Made by a program: the position numbers and the translations under genes
Source of the DNA: Pseudomonas fluorescens
Lineage (GTDB): Bacteria > Pseudomonadota > Gammaproteobacteria > Pseudomonadales > Pseudomonadaceae
Assembly: GCF_002022275.1 (NCBI RefSeq)
Contig: NZ_MSDF01000014.1
Span: forward strand, 212,099 to 276,098
Length of the DNA stretch: 64,000 nt
Reading direction: 5' to 3'
In this document: positions 7,059 through 16,887 of the stretch, piece after piece
Position numbering within the stretch: the stretch's first letter is position 1
Layout: every line of letters begins with the position of its first letter
The notes under the pieces: model-generated
Seen by the model: the letters and a program-made list of their open reading frames with translations, nothing else
What the model was told of the DNA's origin: nothing
The model's database searches: none

Positions 7059-7346
7059 ATGGGTATGCACAACCCACCTCACCCCGGAGAAATCCTGCTT
7101 GAAGACGTGATTCCAGCCTTGGGCATCACCATCACCGAAATGGCCCGGCGCCTTGGGTTTGCCCGTGAGACATTCTCAAGGATCTTGCATGGCCATGCGC
7201 CTGTGAGCCCGGACTTGGCGGTGCGGCTTGAACGAGCAGGAGTGAGTACAGGGCAGTTATGGCTAGCAATGCAAAGTGCCTATGACTTATGGCAGGCCGA
7301 GCATCGCGAGCAGCCAGTGATCGAGCGGTTTGCGCAGATTGAGTAG
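7059..7346 (+). CDS. higA: HigA-type antitoxin (XRE-family HTH)
   Basis: A 95-residue antitoxin that neutralises HigB and represses the operon. The start region MGMHNPPHPGEILLEDVIPA is the HigA signature, and the helix-turn-helix spans about 24-60 (ITEMARRLGFARETFSRILH). GAGG lies 8 bases before the ATG at 7059. A second in-frame ATG two codons later is equally possible. The downstream compact REP hairpin probably ends transcription. Confidence 0.92.
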   Translation: MGMHNPPHPGEILLEDVIPALGITITEMARRLGFARETFSRILHGHAPVSPDLAVRLERAGVSTGQLWLAMQSAYDLWQAEHREQPVIERFAQIE

Positions 7347-7370
7347 GAGCCAGGATTTGGCGGGCACAGA

Positions 7371-7416
7371 AGATCAAATGTGGGAGCGGGCTTGCTCGCT
7401 CCCACATTTTGATCTT
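7371..7416. terminator. Compact REP palindrome acting as bidirectional terminator
   Basis: AGATCAAA and TTTTGATCT flank TGTGGGAGCG/CGCTCCCACA with a loop of only about nine bases, giving one long hairpin with a T-run on each strand. It separates the convergent higA and chpC genes. The arms are of the REP family, but the usual 45-base loop is missing. Confidence 0.7.
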
Positions 7417-7437
7417 CATGGATTTTGAAAGGGAGGT

Positions 7438-7893
7438 TCAGGCCAAACCGGATTCGACCAGCAGGGCTTCTAGCCCCATGAGGTCGGGCACTTTTGCCAC
7501 GTGTTCACCCACCTGCACCGCCGCCAGTTCCAGCGGGCACAGCGGCACGTCCACATAACTCAGCTGGCTATCGAGCTTGTACGACCGCGGAATTCCCTGA
7601 ATCACCAGCGCAATAAACTTCAACGTCGGCCGACCACCCAGCGCGTTCAGCACCACAATCCGCGAACGCTCCCCCGTGACAATCGCCTCACCACACACCG
7701 CCTCAAAACTGATCAAAGGCAACTGCCGATCCCGCCACGTCACCTGCCGCAAATACCACGGCGGCGCATCACTGGCCGGTTCGCCTCGCTGGTAGTCGAT
7801 CAGCTCGGCGACGGCAACGTTGGGCAACACCAGGTGGCGGTCGGCCAGGGGCAACAGCAGGCCGGTGAGTTGGCTGGTGCGGTGGTCAAGCAT
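7438..7893 (-). CDS. chpC: CheW-like protein ChpC of the Pil-Chp chemosensory system
   Basis: A 151-residue CheW-domain protein, last gene of the pil-chp cluster. It overlaps the chpA end by 8 bases. CheW proteins link chemoreceptors to the CheA-type kinase; ChpC is thought to be a second coupling protein beside PilI. Sequence features are VLPNVAVAELIDYQRGEP and a beta-rich body such as RQLPLISFEAVCGE. Gene order (chpA then directly chpC) shows that chpB is absent. Confidence 0.82.
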   Translation of the reverse strand: MLDHRTSQLTGLLLPLADRHLVLPNVAVAELIDYQRGEPASDAPPWYLRQVTWRDRQLPLISFEAVCGEAIVTGERSRIVVLNALGGRPTLKFIALVIQGIPRSYKLDSQLSYVDVPLCPLELAAVQVGEHVAKVPDLMGLEALLVESGLA

Positions 7894-10800
7894 GGGACTT
7901 GCTCCAGTAGGCGATGCTTTCCAGCAGCACCGACTCTTGATACGGCTTGCCGAGGTAGTCGTTGACGCCGATGGCCATGGCGCGGTCGCGGTGTTTCTGG
8001 CCGGTGCGCGAGGTGATCATGATGATCGGCAGGCGCATCAGCCGTGGGTCGTTGCGCACCTGGATGGCCACTTCGAAGCCGTCCATGCGCGGCATTTCGA
8101 TGTCGAGCAGCATCAGGTCCGGGGTGTGTTCTTCAAGCAGGGCGATGGCGTCGATGCCGTCTTTGGCGGTGAGCACGTTCATGCCGTTGCGTTCCAGCAG
8201 GCGGCTGGTGACTTTGCGCACGGTGACTGAGTCGTCCACCACCAGCACCAGCAGCGGGCGCTTTTTCAGGGGGTCGTTGAGGATCAGCGGCGCGTCGACT
8301 GTTGCCGCCGGCAACGCCGGTTGCCGGGCGCGGATATGCGCCAGCAAATCGATAATCAACACCACGCGGCCGTCGCCCAAAATGGTCGCGCCGGACAAGC
8401 CCTGAACCCCCGAAAACTGCGGCCCCAGGCCCTTGACCACAATCTCCCGCGTACCGGCCATCGCATCCACATGCACCGCCACGCGCCGCTCGTTGCATTG
8501 CACCAGCAGCACCGGCACGGGCTGATATTGGCCCAGCAGTTTCGGCCGGCTGACGGTGTGCAACAAATCCCCGAGGTAGAACAATTCGTAGCGCTGGCCA
8601 GCGTATTCATAACGCGGCGGGTCCTGCTGATAGTGCCCCGCCAGCTCATGGGGCAGCACACGCACCAGGCCTTCGATGGTGTTGAGCGGGATCGCGTATT
8701 GGTCGTCCGCGCACTGCACCATCAGCGCACGGTTGACCGACACGGTAAACGGCAGGCGAATGCGAAAGTGCACGCCCGCGCCCGGCGTCGAATCAATCAC
8801 CATCGAGCCGCCGAGTTGGCGCACTTCTTCGTGCACCACGTCCATGCCGACGCCGCGCCCTGAAATCTGCGTGATCTTTTCCGCCGTAGAAAAGCCCGGT
8901 TGCAGGATGAACTGCAACACGTCGCGGTCGCTGATCTCTTGGTTGGGGTCGAGCAAACCGCGCTTGATCGCCTTGCGCCGCACGGCTTCCAGCGGCACAC
9001 CGGCGCCGTCGTCGCGCATGTCGAACACGATGTCGCCGCCTTCGTGGGTCAGGTCGAGGGTGATCCGCCCCTTCTCCGGCTTGCCGGCCAGCAAACGTGC
9101 CTCGCGCGACTCCAGGCCATGGTCGACGGCATTGCGCAGCATGTGTTCCAGCGGCGCGACCATGCGTTCCAGCACGTTGCGGTCCATTTCGCCTTCGGCG
9201 TTGCCGACGATGAATTCCACGTCCTTGCCCAGCTCTTCCGCCACCTGACGCACGATGCGCTTGAGGCGCGGCAGCATGCGCTCGAACGGCACCATGCGCG
9301 TGCGCATCAGGCCTTCCTGCAACTCGGTGTTGATGCGCGCCTGTTGCTGCAACAGGTTGTGCGCGTCCCCATTGCGGCGGTCGAGGGTTTCCTTGAGGTC
9401 GAGCAAGTCGGAGGCCGATTCGGACAGCGCGCGCGACAGCTGCTGCAACTGTGAGTGGCGGTCCATTTCCAGCGGGTCGAATTCTTCATAACCCAAGCGC
9501 TCGGCCTCGGCCTGTTGACGGCTGAGGATACGGCCCTGGGTTTCGGTATCGAGGCGACGCAACTGGTCGCGCATGCGTTCGATCGTGGTTTCAACCTCGT
9601 TGAGCGCTATGCGCGCGTCATTGACCTGTTGTTCGATACGGCCACGAAAGATCGAGGTTTCTCCGGCCAGGTTGACCAGGTCATCCAGCAGGTCGGCGGA
9701 GATTTTCACCATGTCGGCGCCGGGGTCCACCGCCGCCTCGGCTTTGCTCGCGGGTAACGCCACAGGCGCCACCGGCTCGGCGCTCGGGTGCACCAGGCGT
9801 TTGATGCGTTCGATGAGTTTGTCCACCGAACCCACCGGTGAACCCTCCGTCACCGCGTCGATCATCTGCGCGAGGCGATCATGGCAACCTTGCAGCAACG
9901 CGAACAGCTCGGGCGACGGCGCCAGCAAACCGGCGGACAGCCCTTCGTAGAGAAACTCCAACTCGTGGGCCAAGTCGCCGATCGGCCCGATTTCGACCAT
10001 GCGCGCGCCGCCCTTGAGGGTGTGCAGGTCGCGCAACAGGGTTTCGATTTCCTGGCGATTGTTCGGCTCGGCCTGCCAGCGCTGCAGTGCGCTGCTTGAG
10101 CTGTCGAGAATATCGGCGGCTTCTTCGAGGAAGATATCCAGCAGTTCAGGGTCGGCACCGGGGTTTTCCGCCACTGGGGCAGGCGCCGTCGGGGTGCTGC
10201 TCTGGCGCAGGGCACGCACCTTGGCCACCCACTCCGCGCTGTCGCTCAGGGGTTGGTGGGCTTGCAGTTCATCCAGTTGCAAGGCCAGTTGTTCATGGCT
10301 GGCCATCAGCACTTGGGACAGTTCGGCGGAGTAGCTGTAGCGGCGGTCCACCAAGCCTTCATAGAGGCATTCCAGCTCGTGGGCCAGATCGGCCACTGGC
10401 CCGATTTCGGCCATGCGCGCACCGCCCTTGAGGGTGTGCAAATCCCGTTGCAGCGAGGACAACGGCGCCGGGTTGTCGGGGTCCAGCAGCCAGCGTTTGA
10501 GCGACTGCCCGGCGCTGTCGAGGATGTCCACGGCTTCTTCGAGGAAGATCTCGACGATCTCGTCGTCCATCGCCGTTTCATGGTCCAGCTTTGCCGTAGC
10601 GGCGCCCAGTTCAGAAATGCTCAATGCCCGGCTGCCATCGCTTTTGATCAGGCCGGTGGCGGACGGGTCCAGCGCTTCGTCCAGCAGTTCGCGCAAGGCT
10701 TCGACCCGCGCCGGGGCCGGACTGATTTCCTGACCGGCAGCCAACTGGTCGAGCATGTTGATCAGCGCTTCATGGGCCTGTTCGGCTTCATGGAAAAACC

Positions 10801-13705
10801 GCTCGCTGACCGCCAGGCTGCTCTCTTCCACGGCGCCATACAGGTCGAGCAAGGCTTCGCACAATTCGTCGATGGTGTGCAGCTCGGCAATGTGTGCGCC
10901 CTCCCCCAGCGTGGTCAGTTCATCCAGCAACGCGGTGAGTTCCTGGCGCTCGCCGGGGTGTTGCTGCCAGCGCCGCAGCAGGCTTTCGGCGTCGAGCAGG
11001 ATGTCCATGCCCTGGGCCAGGAAATTGGCGATCAGTTGCGGGTCGCGCTTGATGCGCAGGCCGGTGTTCGGGGCGTCGAGCAGGGCTTGAAGCTGAGCGT
11101 CGAGCAGGCTTTGAGTGCGGCTGATCAAGTCGTCAGCGCCTTTGATCGGCGCCAGCGGATCACTGTCCAAGTCCCGCAGCCCGCGCTGGAACAGGCTTTC
11201 GGCTTCCAACAGCAGCTCCACCTCGTCCAGATCCAGCGGCAGGCGGTGGGCCTTGTACTCGCGGGTCAGATGGTCGAGCGGGCGCGCCAGTTCGGCGATG
11301 GGCAGCACGCCCGCCATGTAGGCGCTGCCCTTGAGGGTGTGCAGGGCGCGTTGCAGCTCATCGCTGACTTGCAGCGGCACGTGCTCGGCGGCCTGTTGCA
11401 GAAAATGGTTGAGGCTTTCCAGATGGCTCTGGGCTTCGTTACGGAAAATCTCCAACAGCATCGGGTCGTGGGGCTCGGCGTCTGAGGCCTGCGTACCGCT
11501 GGCCAGGGCGTGGGCACGGGCGGCCAGGGCGTCGACTTCATTGCGCTGGCGTTGGTCGTCGATGGCGAAGTCGGCAATCAATTCCGGAAGCAGCGCCACC
11601 GCTTCATCCAGCACCTGTTGCACCTCCGGGCCGAGGGCCACGCTGCGTTCCAGTACACGGTTCAGCAGGTTTTCCACCGCCCAGGCCAGCTCGGCCAGCA
11701 CCAGCGCACGGACCATGCGGCCGCTGCCTTTGAGGGTATGAAAGGCGCGGCGCATTTCGCCTTGAGCGGTTTTGTCGGTGCTGTTGGGCAGGTTGCGGTG
11801 CAGCACATCGAGGACTTCATCGGTTTCTTCGAGGAAGACTTCGCGCAGTTCGTCGTAGATGGGCTCCTCACCGGGCGGTGGCGGCAGCAAACTGCCGGGG
11901 CGCTGCAGGGCCGGCGGGTTCAGGCGCGAAGTGGGATTGGCCAGCGCGTCGAACTGGGACTGGCTGGGCGCAACTTCAGTGGACAGCACGCCCTCCGGTG
12001 CGGCCAGCGCCTGACGCCAGGGTTTTTCGGCGGGCAAATAGCCAAGAGCGGCAAGGCCCTGGGTCGCCAGTTCGAGGACTTTTTCACCCGCAGCATCGGA
12101 GTCCTGAAGCATGCGCTCCAGGTAGTATTCCAGGCTGCTGATCACATCAGCAAAGTGACCCAGTTGCACCTCGGACGGCGCAACGTCGCTGGCCATCAAC
12201 TGCTCATCGACGTAATCGGTGCACCCGCGCATCAGGCTCGCCGCGCGTGGCAGCGGAATCATCGCCAAGGCGCCGCGTACCTGGCTCAGCAGCTCCGGTA
12301 GCGATTCCAGGCGCTGGCGGTCCCAATCCGCCTCAATGCAATCGATGACCAGCTCTTTGGCTTGCCGCAGGCATTGGCAGGACTCGCGGATCACCAATTG
12401 GTGAATCTGGGTCAGGTCGGTGGTGGGCAAGCGGCTTTCTTCGCGGCTTTGCGGCTCGACTGTGCCAACCATGCCAGCCAGCGTGGCCTCGACGTAGAGC
12501 AGCGCGCCCGCAACGTCCATCAACACGGCATCGTTGGGTTCGCGCTGCCCCTGCACCAGGCTCAGCACCACGGCAAGCTGGTCGATGATGACTTTACGCG
12601 GCTGGCCAAAACCCAGCACCGCCAGGGTGTCGGCGATCTGCCGCAGCGGCGCGAGCAAGGCGTCCAGGTCATCGGTGTGTTGACGGTCGCTGCGCACGAA
12701 CAGGTCGAGGCGTTCTTTCACCCGCACCAGCTCTTCACAAAGCGCACCGAGCACCGACCCCATGGCATTGCGGTCCGGCCCGGCCATCCGCGCGCGCTCG
12801 GCATCCACCACGGCGCTGTCCGGCAAGGCTTCATCCAGGCCGTAACGCTCTTTAAGGCTTTGCATGCGCGGCGTCGGCCGGGTGACTTTGGCGACGTAGA
12901 ACAACAGGCTTTTAAGCAACTCATCCGGCGCCGACTGGTTGATGCCGCCGATGCCCTGGACGAGCAAACGCTTGAGTTGTTTGTCACTGGCCTTGAGCAG
13001 GCTGCGCAGCGCCGGGCTATTGGCAATCACGCCGGTGAGCATGCCTTCGACCAGCGCCGAGGTGACCTGCCACAACGGCAGCAGCGGCGCGCCCTGGCAC
13101 AGCGCTTCAAGGCGCGCGAACACCCGCGCCATGTCTTCCAGGTTGCTCGGGCCATGGTCTTCGCGCAGCAAACCGGCCAAGGCTTGTTGCAACAGGGTAT
13201 GCCATTGGCGCAATTGTTCGTGTAACTCGGGCGACGCGCGTTGCGTCAGCACCTCATCGGGTAGCGGCGCAATCGACAGCAGTTGCGGGCTGAACAGGCT
13301 GGTTTCCGAGAGCAGGCTTTCACCGCGCGCACTGCGCAGGTCGTTGAGCAACGGCAACACCACCAGCGGCAGGTCGCGGCGAGCGCTGTGCACGCGCTCG
13401 AGGTACAGCGGCAGTTGGCCCAGTGCCTGTTGCAGCAGGCGGATGCTTTCCTCGCGCTGGCTGACGCGCCCGGCTTGCAGGGCGAGGACGAGTTCTTCGA
13501 TCTCCTCGGCCAGCAACGCCGCGCCGTAGAATTCGACCATCAGCAGCGCGCCATGCACTTGGTGGACGCCGGCCAGGCACTCGCTGATGGCCTCGCCGTC
13601 GCTTGTTTCGACGTAGGCGTCGAGCGCCGAACGGGCCTGTTTCAGGGTTTCGGCAATGTCGCCCTTGACCCATTCGAGGGCCACGTAGTCGTGCCGATCA
13701 ACCAT
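7886..13705 (-). CDS. chpA: ChpA, multi-phosphotransfer CheA-type histidine kinase/response regulator
   Basis: A 1939-residue hybrid kinase controlling type IV pili. Phosphotransfer-like sites in order: His48 (VHQVHGA), Ser474 (LSQVRGA), His656 (FHTLKGSGRM), His789 (LHTLKGSAYM), Thr931 (LTTLGEGAH), His1090 and His1228 (both LHTLKGGARM). Ser474 and Thr931 sit where His is expected, like the Spt and Tpt domains of P. aeruginosa ChpA. A dimerisation segment (about 1330), ATPase boxes NAVDHGLE (about 1522) and GRGVGMDVVHEE (about 1612), a CheW domain, and a receiver with Asp1868 (LMLLDIEMPRMDG) follow. It is shorter than the roughly 2470-residue P. aeruginosa protein. Confidence 0.95.
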   Translation of the reverse strand: MVDRHDYVALEWVKGDIAETLKQARSALDAYVETSDGEAISECLAGVHQVHGALLMVEFYGAALLAEEIEELVLALQAGRVSQREESIRLLQQALGQLPLYLERVHSARRDLPLVVLPLLNDLRSARGESLLSETSLFSPQLLSIAPLPDEVLTQRASPELHEQLRQWHTLLQQALAGLLREDHGPSNLEDMARVFARLEALCQGAPLLPLWQVTSALVEGMLTGVIANSPALRSLLKASDKQLKRLLVQGIGGINQSAPDELLKSLLFYVAKVTRPTPRMQSLKERYGLDEALPDSAVVDAERARMAGPDRNAMGSVLGALCEELVRVKERLDLFVRSDRQHTDDLDALLAPLRQIADTLAVLGFGQPRKVIIDQLAVVLSLVQGQREPNDAVLMDVAGALLYVEATLAGMVGTVEPQSREESRLPTTDLTQIHQLVIRESCQCLRQAKELVIDCIEADWDRQRLESLPELLSQVRGALAMIPLPRAASLMRGCTDYVDEQLMASDVAPSEVQLGHFADVISSLEYYLERMLQDSDAAGEKVLELATQGLAALGYLPAEKPWRQALAAPEGVLSTEVAPSQSQFDALANPTSRLNPPALQRPGSLLPPPPGEEPIYDELREVFLEETDEVLDVLHRNLPNSTDKTAQGEMRRAFHTLKGSGRMVRALVLAELAWAVENLLNRVLERSVALGPEVQQVLDEAVALLPELIADFAIDDQRQRNEVDALAARAHALASGTQASDAEPHDPMLLEIFRNEAQSHLESLNHFLQQAAEHVPLQVSDELQRALHTLKGSAYMAGVLPIAELARPLDHLTREYKAHRLPLDLDEVELLLEAESLFQRGLRDLDSDPLAPIKGADDLISRTQSLLDAQLQALLDAPNTGLRIKRDPQLIANFLAQGMDILLDAESLLRRWQQHPGERQELTALLDELTTLGEGAHIAELHTIDELCEALLDLYGAVEESSLAVSERFFHEAEQAHEALINMLDQLAAGQEISPAPARVEALRELLDEALDPSATGLIKSDGSRALSISELGAATAKLDHETAMDDEIVEIFLEEAVDILDSAGQSLKRWLLDPDNPAPLSSLQRDLHTLKGGARMAEIGPVADLAHELECLYEGLVDRRYSYSAELSQVLMASHEQLALQLDELQAHQPLSDSAEWVAKVRALRQSSTPTAPAPVAENPGADPELLDIFLEEAADILDSSSSALQRWQAEPNNRQEIETLLRDLHTLKGGARMVEIGPIGDLAHELEFLYEGLSAGLLAPSPELFALLQGCHDRLAQMIDAVTEGSPVGSVDKLIERIKRLVHPSAEPVAPVALPASKAEAAVDPGADMVKISADLLDDLVNLAGETSIFRGRIEQQVNDARIALNEVETTIERMRDQLRRLDTETQGRILSRQQAEAERLGYEEFDPLEMDRHSQLQQLSRALSESASDLLDLKETLDRRNGDAHNLLQQQARINTELQEGLMRTRMVPFERMLPRLKRIVRQVAEELGKDVEFIVGNAEGEMDRNVLERMVAPLEHMLRNAVDHGLESREARLLAGKPEKGRITLDLTHEGGDIVFDMRDDGAGVPLEAVRRKAIKRGLLDPNQEISDRDVLQFILQPGFSTAEKITQISGRGVGMDVVHEEVRQLGGSMVIDSTPGAGVHFRIRLPFTVSVNRALMVQCADDQYAIPLNTIEGLVRVLPHELAGHYQQDPPRYEYAGQRYELFYLGDLLHTVSRPKLLGQYQPVPVLLVQCNERRVAVHVDAMAGTREIVVKGLGPQFSGVQGLSGATILGDGRVVLIIDLLAHIRARQPALPAATVDAPLILNDPLKKRPLLVLVVDDSVTVRKVTSRLLERNGMNVLTAKDGIDAIALLEEHTPDLMLLDIEMPRMDGFEVAIQVRNDPRLMRLPIIMITSRTGQKHRDRAMAIGVNDYLGKPYQESVLLESIAYWSKSHA

Positions 13706-13772
13706 AACTGCTCCGCTGAAAATTCATGAATTGCTGATGTTGCAGAGATCTCAAACTGAATGGAGATCTAAA

Positions 13773-13860
13773 GTGGGAGCTGGCTTGCCTGCGATAGCGG
13801 TAGGTCAGCTATAAATGTGCCAGCTGATAGATCGCTATCGCAGGCAAGCCAGCTCCCACA
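13773..13860. repeat. REPIN between pilJ and chpA
   Basis: Inverted arms GTGGGAGCTGGCTTGCCTGC and GCAGGCAAGCCAGCTCCCAC around a 45-base centre containing AGCGG/CGCT. It occupies the gap where pilK lies in P. aeruginosa. Confidence 0.92.
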
Positions 13861-13890
13861 GTTGGACTGTGGTGTTCTTTAGATCGTATT

Positions 13891-15942
13891 TCAATCATCG
13901 ACCTGTTTGGGCGCCGGAAGGGTGAAACCCGACACCGACCTGCGCAACTGGCTGGCCATCTTCGCCAAATTGCCGATGCTCTCGGCGGTGGCGGTAGAAC
14001 CCGACGACGTCTGCGTAGTGATCTGCTGAATCACATTCATGGTCAGCGAAATCTGCCCCGCCGAACTCGTCTGTTGCTGCGCCGCATTCGAGATGCTCTG
14101 AATCAACGCCGCCAGGGTTTTCGATACGCCTTCAATCTCTTCCAGCGCCACACCCGCGTCCTGCGCCAACCGCGCGCCGCGAACCACTTCGGTGGTGGTC
14201 TGCTCCATGGAAATCACCGCCTCATTGGTGTCGGTCTGAATCGCCCGCACCAACGTTTCAATCTGCCGCGTGGCCGCCGACGAACGCTCGGCCAGCCGCT
14301 GCACCTCATCCGCCACCACGGCAAAGCCACGCCCGGCATCCCCGGCCATGCTCGCCTGGATCGCGGCGTTCAGGGCAAGGATGTTGGTCTGATCGGCAAT
14401 GTCGTCAATCAGGCTGACGATGTCGCCAATCTCCTGAGACGACTCGCCCAGGCGCTTGATGCGTTTGGCGGTGTCCTGAATCTGTTCGCGAATGTTGTCC
14501 ATGCCGTGGATGGTGTTGTGCACCACCTCGTTGCCCTTGTTGGCAATTTCCACCGAGCGCTCCGCCACTGCCGAGGATTCGGCGGCGTTGGCCGATACCT
14601 GGTCGATGGACTGGGCCATCTGGTTGATCGCGGTGGAGGCCTCGGCAATTTGCTGGGCCTGATGCTCCGAGGCCTGGGCCAGGTGCATGGCGGTGGCCTG
14701 GGTGTCCTGCACCGCGCCGGCAACCTGGCCGGCGGTGAGGTTGATCGTGGCGACCAGATCGCGCAGCTGATCCACGGAGTAGTTGATGGAATCGGCGATG
14801 GTGCCGGTGAAGTCTTCGGTCACCGAGGCGGTCACCGTGAGGTCGCCGTCGGCCAGGTCTTCAATTTCATCCAGCAGCCGCATGATCGCATTCTGATTGC
14901 GTTCGTTCTTCTCGGCCGTTTCATGCAGTTGGCGGTTGGTCTCGCGCACCATCACCAGGCCGATCAGAATGATCGAGGCCAACGCCAACAGGCCCAGCAC
15001 GTAGCCGCCGATGGTGTCGAAGCTGCGCCCGCTGGCGAGGTTTTCAAAACCGGTGGCGAGGTGCGAGGCTTCATCGAGCAGGGTTTGCGACAGGTTGAAG
15101 ATATTGCTCGCCGAGGCGCGCACCTGGAACAGTTGCGGCGAGGTTTCGAGGATTTCATCCACGGAGCCCGAGACAAACTCGAACAGCTCGGCGATTTCCG
15201 CCAGCCGTGCGCGCGCGTCGTGGTCTTCGACCTGGCTGATACGCAGGCCCGGGTTGCCCTGGAGCATGCCGTTAAGCACCTGGCCGAAGCGGTTGGCGTC
15301 GCGACCAAAGGCGTCAGCAGCCTGCACGGCCGTTTCGTCGCCGGCGAGCACGGTGTTTACGGCGCCGAGAATCCGCTCGGCCAGCAGCGACTGGCGCTGG
15401 GCCAACGCCACTTGGCTGGCCGGGGCGCCGCGCTGCAGTAGAATGTCGACGACTTTTTCGGACTCCATCTGCAATTGCGGCACGGTTTCGGCGAGGGTCG
15501 CGGCCACCTGGTGCAACGACAGCACAGTCTGTTCGCTGGCAAGAATCGCGTCGGTGTTTTTCAGCAGCGCTTCCCAGTCGGTCTGCACCGCACGCATTTC
15601 GGCGCGTACCGCAGTGGGCGCGGCGGGCAGGCCGGTTTCGATATCGCCTTTTTTCAGGTAACCCCAGCGCTGGGCGAAGTCATTGCGCGCGTCAGACAGC
15701 AGCTTGAACGCGGCTGCCTTGCCGGCGGCGGCTTCGGTGGCGTTTTTGGCGATACGCTGGGACAACACGCGCAGTTCACCGGCGTGACCGATGTACTGCT
15801 TGTCGTAGGTGGACTGGGTGTTGAGGTACGCGAAGTTGGCGAACAGCAGCATGATGAACACGATCAGCGCAATAAACAGCACGATGATCTGCGAACGGCT
15901 GCGCGACGCGGCCTGGGGTTTGGTCGGGGTAACGGTGGTCAT
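13891..15942 (-). CDS. pilJ: PilJ, methyl-accepting chemotaxis protein of the Pil-Chp system
   Basis: A 683-residue receptor with a membrane helix at about 18-38 ([20 protein letters not shown]), a periplasmic PilJ-type helical domain, a second helix at about 312-332 and a HAMP region. The MCP signalling tip reads [20 protein letters not shown] at about 517-536. It senses pilus-related surface signals and drives ChpA through PilI/ChpC. The ATG at 15942 overlaps the pilI stop (ATGA). No CheR or CheB partner is encoded nearby, so whether it is methylated is unclear. Confidence 0.95.
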   Translation of the reverse strand: MTTVTPTKPQAASRSRSQIIVLFIALIVFIMLLFANFAYLNTQSTYDKQYIGHAGELRVLSQRIAKNATEAAAGKAAAFKLLSDARNDFAQRWGYLKKGDIETGLPAAPTAVRAEMRAVQTDWEALLKNTDAILASEQTVLSLHQVAATLAETVPQLQMESEKVVDILLQRGAPASQVALAQRQSLLAERILGAVNTVLAGDETAVQAADAFGRDANRFGQVLNGMLQGNPGLRISQVEDHDARARLAEIAELFEFVSGSVDEILETSPQLFQVRASASNIFNLSQTLLDEASHLATGFENLASGRSFDTIGGYVLGLLALASIILIGLVMVRETNRQLHETAEKNERNQNAIMRLLDEIEDLADGDLTVTASVTEDFTGTIADSINYSVDQLRDLVATINLTAGQVAGAVQDTQATAMHLAQASEHQAQQIAEASTAINQMAQSIDQVSANAAESSAVAERSVEIANKGNEVVHNTIHGMDNIREQIQDTAKRIKRLGESSQEIGDIVSLIDDIADQTNILALNAAIQASMAGDAGRGFAVVADEVQRLAERSSAATRQIETLVRAIQTDTNEAVISMEQTTTEVVRGARLAQDAGVALEEIEGVSKTLAALIQSISNAAQQQTSSAGQISLTMNVIQQITTQTSSGSTATAESIGNLAKMASQLRRSVSGFTLPAPKQVDD

Positions 15943-16463
15943 GCGGCAACATCCATGAAGCCTGGGGCCTGGGCCAGCGCGAAGGGGCTGAAGACTTGCC
16001 ACAGCGGGTCGCCGTCGAACTGGCCCTGGATAAACGGCGCGCCGGGGTTGGCGCTCGTCAACAATGCGTCTTGTGCGAAATGCTGCATGCCCACCACCTC
16101 GTCCACCAACAGCCCGACAAATAGGTCATCGAACTCCACCACCAGCACGCGCCGCTGCTTGCGCACGCGGGACAACTCAAGGCCGAGAAAACCGCCCAGG
16201 TCCATCACCGGCAGCAGGCGCCCGCGCAGGTTAGCCACGCCCTTTACCCAGGGTTTGACGCCCGGCATTAAGGTGCAGCGCGGCTCGTGCAGTACCTCGG
16301 CGACTTCGCCCATGGGCGCCACGTACAGATGCGGCCCCAGGCGGAAACCAATCCCGCTCCAGCGCTGCAGGCGGGTTTCCTGGGACGGCAGGTCGACCGC
16401 CAGCAGGCGGCAACGACGGTCGATGTCCAGCAGCAGCTCAAAGGCGGTTTGCGACTCGGTCAT
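15939..16463 (-). CDS. pilI: PilI, CheW-type coupling protein
   Basis: A 174-residue CheW-domain protein that couples PilJ to ChpA. The C-terminal half shows the usual CheW beta-barrel segments: [20 protein letters not shown] and the hydrophobic [20 protein letters not shown]. It follows pilH by 12 bases and overlaps pilJ by 4 bases, consistent with one operon starting at pilG. Confidence 0.93.
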   Translation of the reverse strand: MTESQTAFELLLDIDRRCRLLAVDLPSQETRLQRWSGIGFRLGPHLYVAPMGEVAEVLHEPRCTLMPGVKPWVKGVANLRGRLLPVMDLGGFLGLELSRVRKQRRVLVVEFDDLFVGLLVDEVVGMQHFAQDALLTSANPGAPFIQGQFDGDPLWQVFSPFALAQAPGFMDVAA

Positions 16464-16475
16464 GATGGCGTGCCG

Positions 16476-16841
16476 TCAGCCGGCCAGCACCTTGTTCAGG
16501 GTGGCGATCAGGGTTTCTTCATCCACCGGCTTGGTCAGGTAATCCTTGGCGCCCTGGCGCGCACCCCAGATCTTGTCGGTTTCCTGGTCTTTGGTGGTGA
16601 TGATGATGATCGGAATGCCGTTGGTTTCCGGCTCCTTGGACAACTGGCGGGTGGCCTGGAAGCCATTGAGGCCCGGCATCACGATGTCCATCAGCACGGC
16701 GTCGGGTTTTTCCTGGCGGGCCAGGGCCACGCCGTCCGCGCCGTTTTCGGCCTTGAGAACCTGATGGCCGTGCTTTTCCAGCATGCCGGTCAGTTTGTAC
16801 ATTTCGGTCGGCGAATCGTCGACGATCAGAACACGTGCCAT
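16476..16841 (-). CDS. pilH: PilH, single-domain response regulator
   Basis: A 121-residue CheY-like receiver. The start MARVLIVDDSPTEMYKL and the end DEETLIATLNKVLAG match P. aeruginosa PilH closely. The phosphoacceptor is Asp52 in VLMDIVMPGLNGF, with the conserved Thr and Lys in ITTKDQ and YLTKPVD. It is proposed to act with the retraction side of the pilus machinery or as a phosphate sink for PilG. The ATG at 16841 was preferred over an in-frame codon four residues upstream on family length. Confidence 0.95.
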   Translation of the reverse strand: MARVLIVDDSPTEMYKLTGMLEKHGHQVLKAENGADGVALARQEKPDAVLMDIVMPGLNGFQATRQLSKEPETNGIPIIIITTKDQETDKIWGARQGAKDYLTKPVDEETLIATLNKVLAG

Positions 16842-16887
16842 GGTTTTCCCCACTACATTGGTGGACGCCGGCCCTTGTGAGGCGGTG

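Noticed and set aside
10253..13225. Plus-strand open frames of 260-410 codons opposite chpA
   Set aside because: High third-position GC of the true gene keeps the opposite frame open; Gln/His/Val-rich composition is typical of antisense shadows.
14074..15441. 455-codon plus-strand frame opposite pilJ
   Set aside because: Low-complexity Gly/His/Arg translation, antisense to a clear MCP gene.
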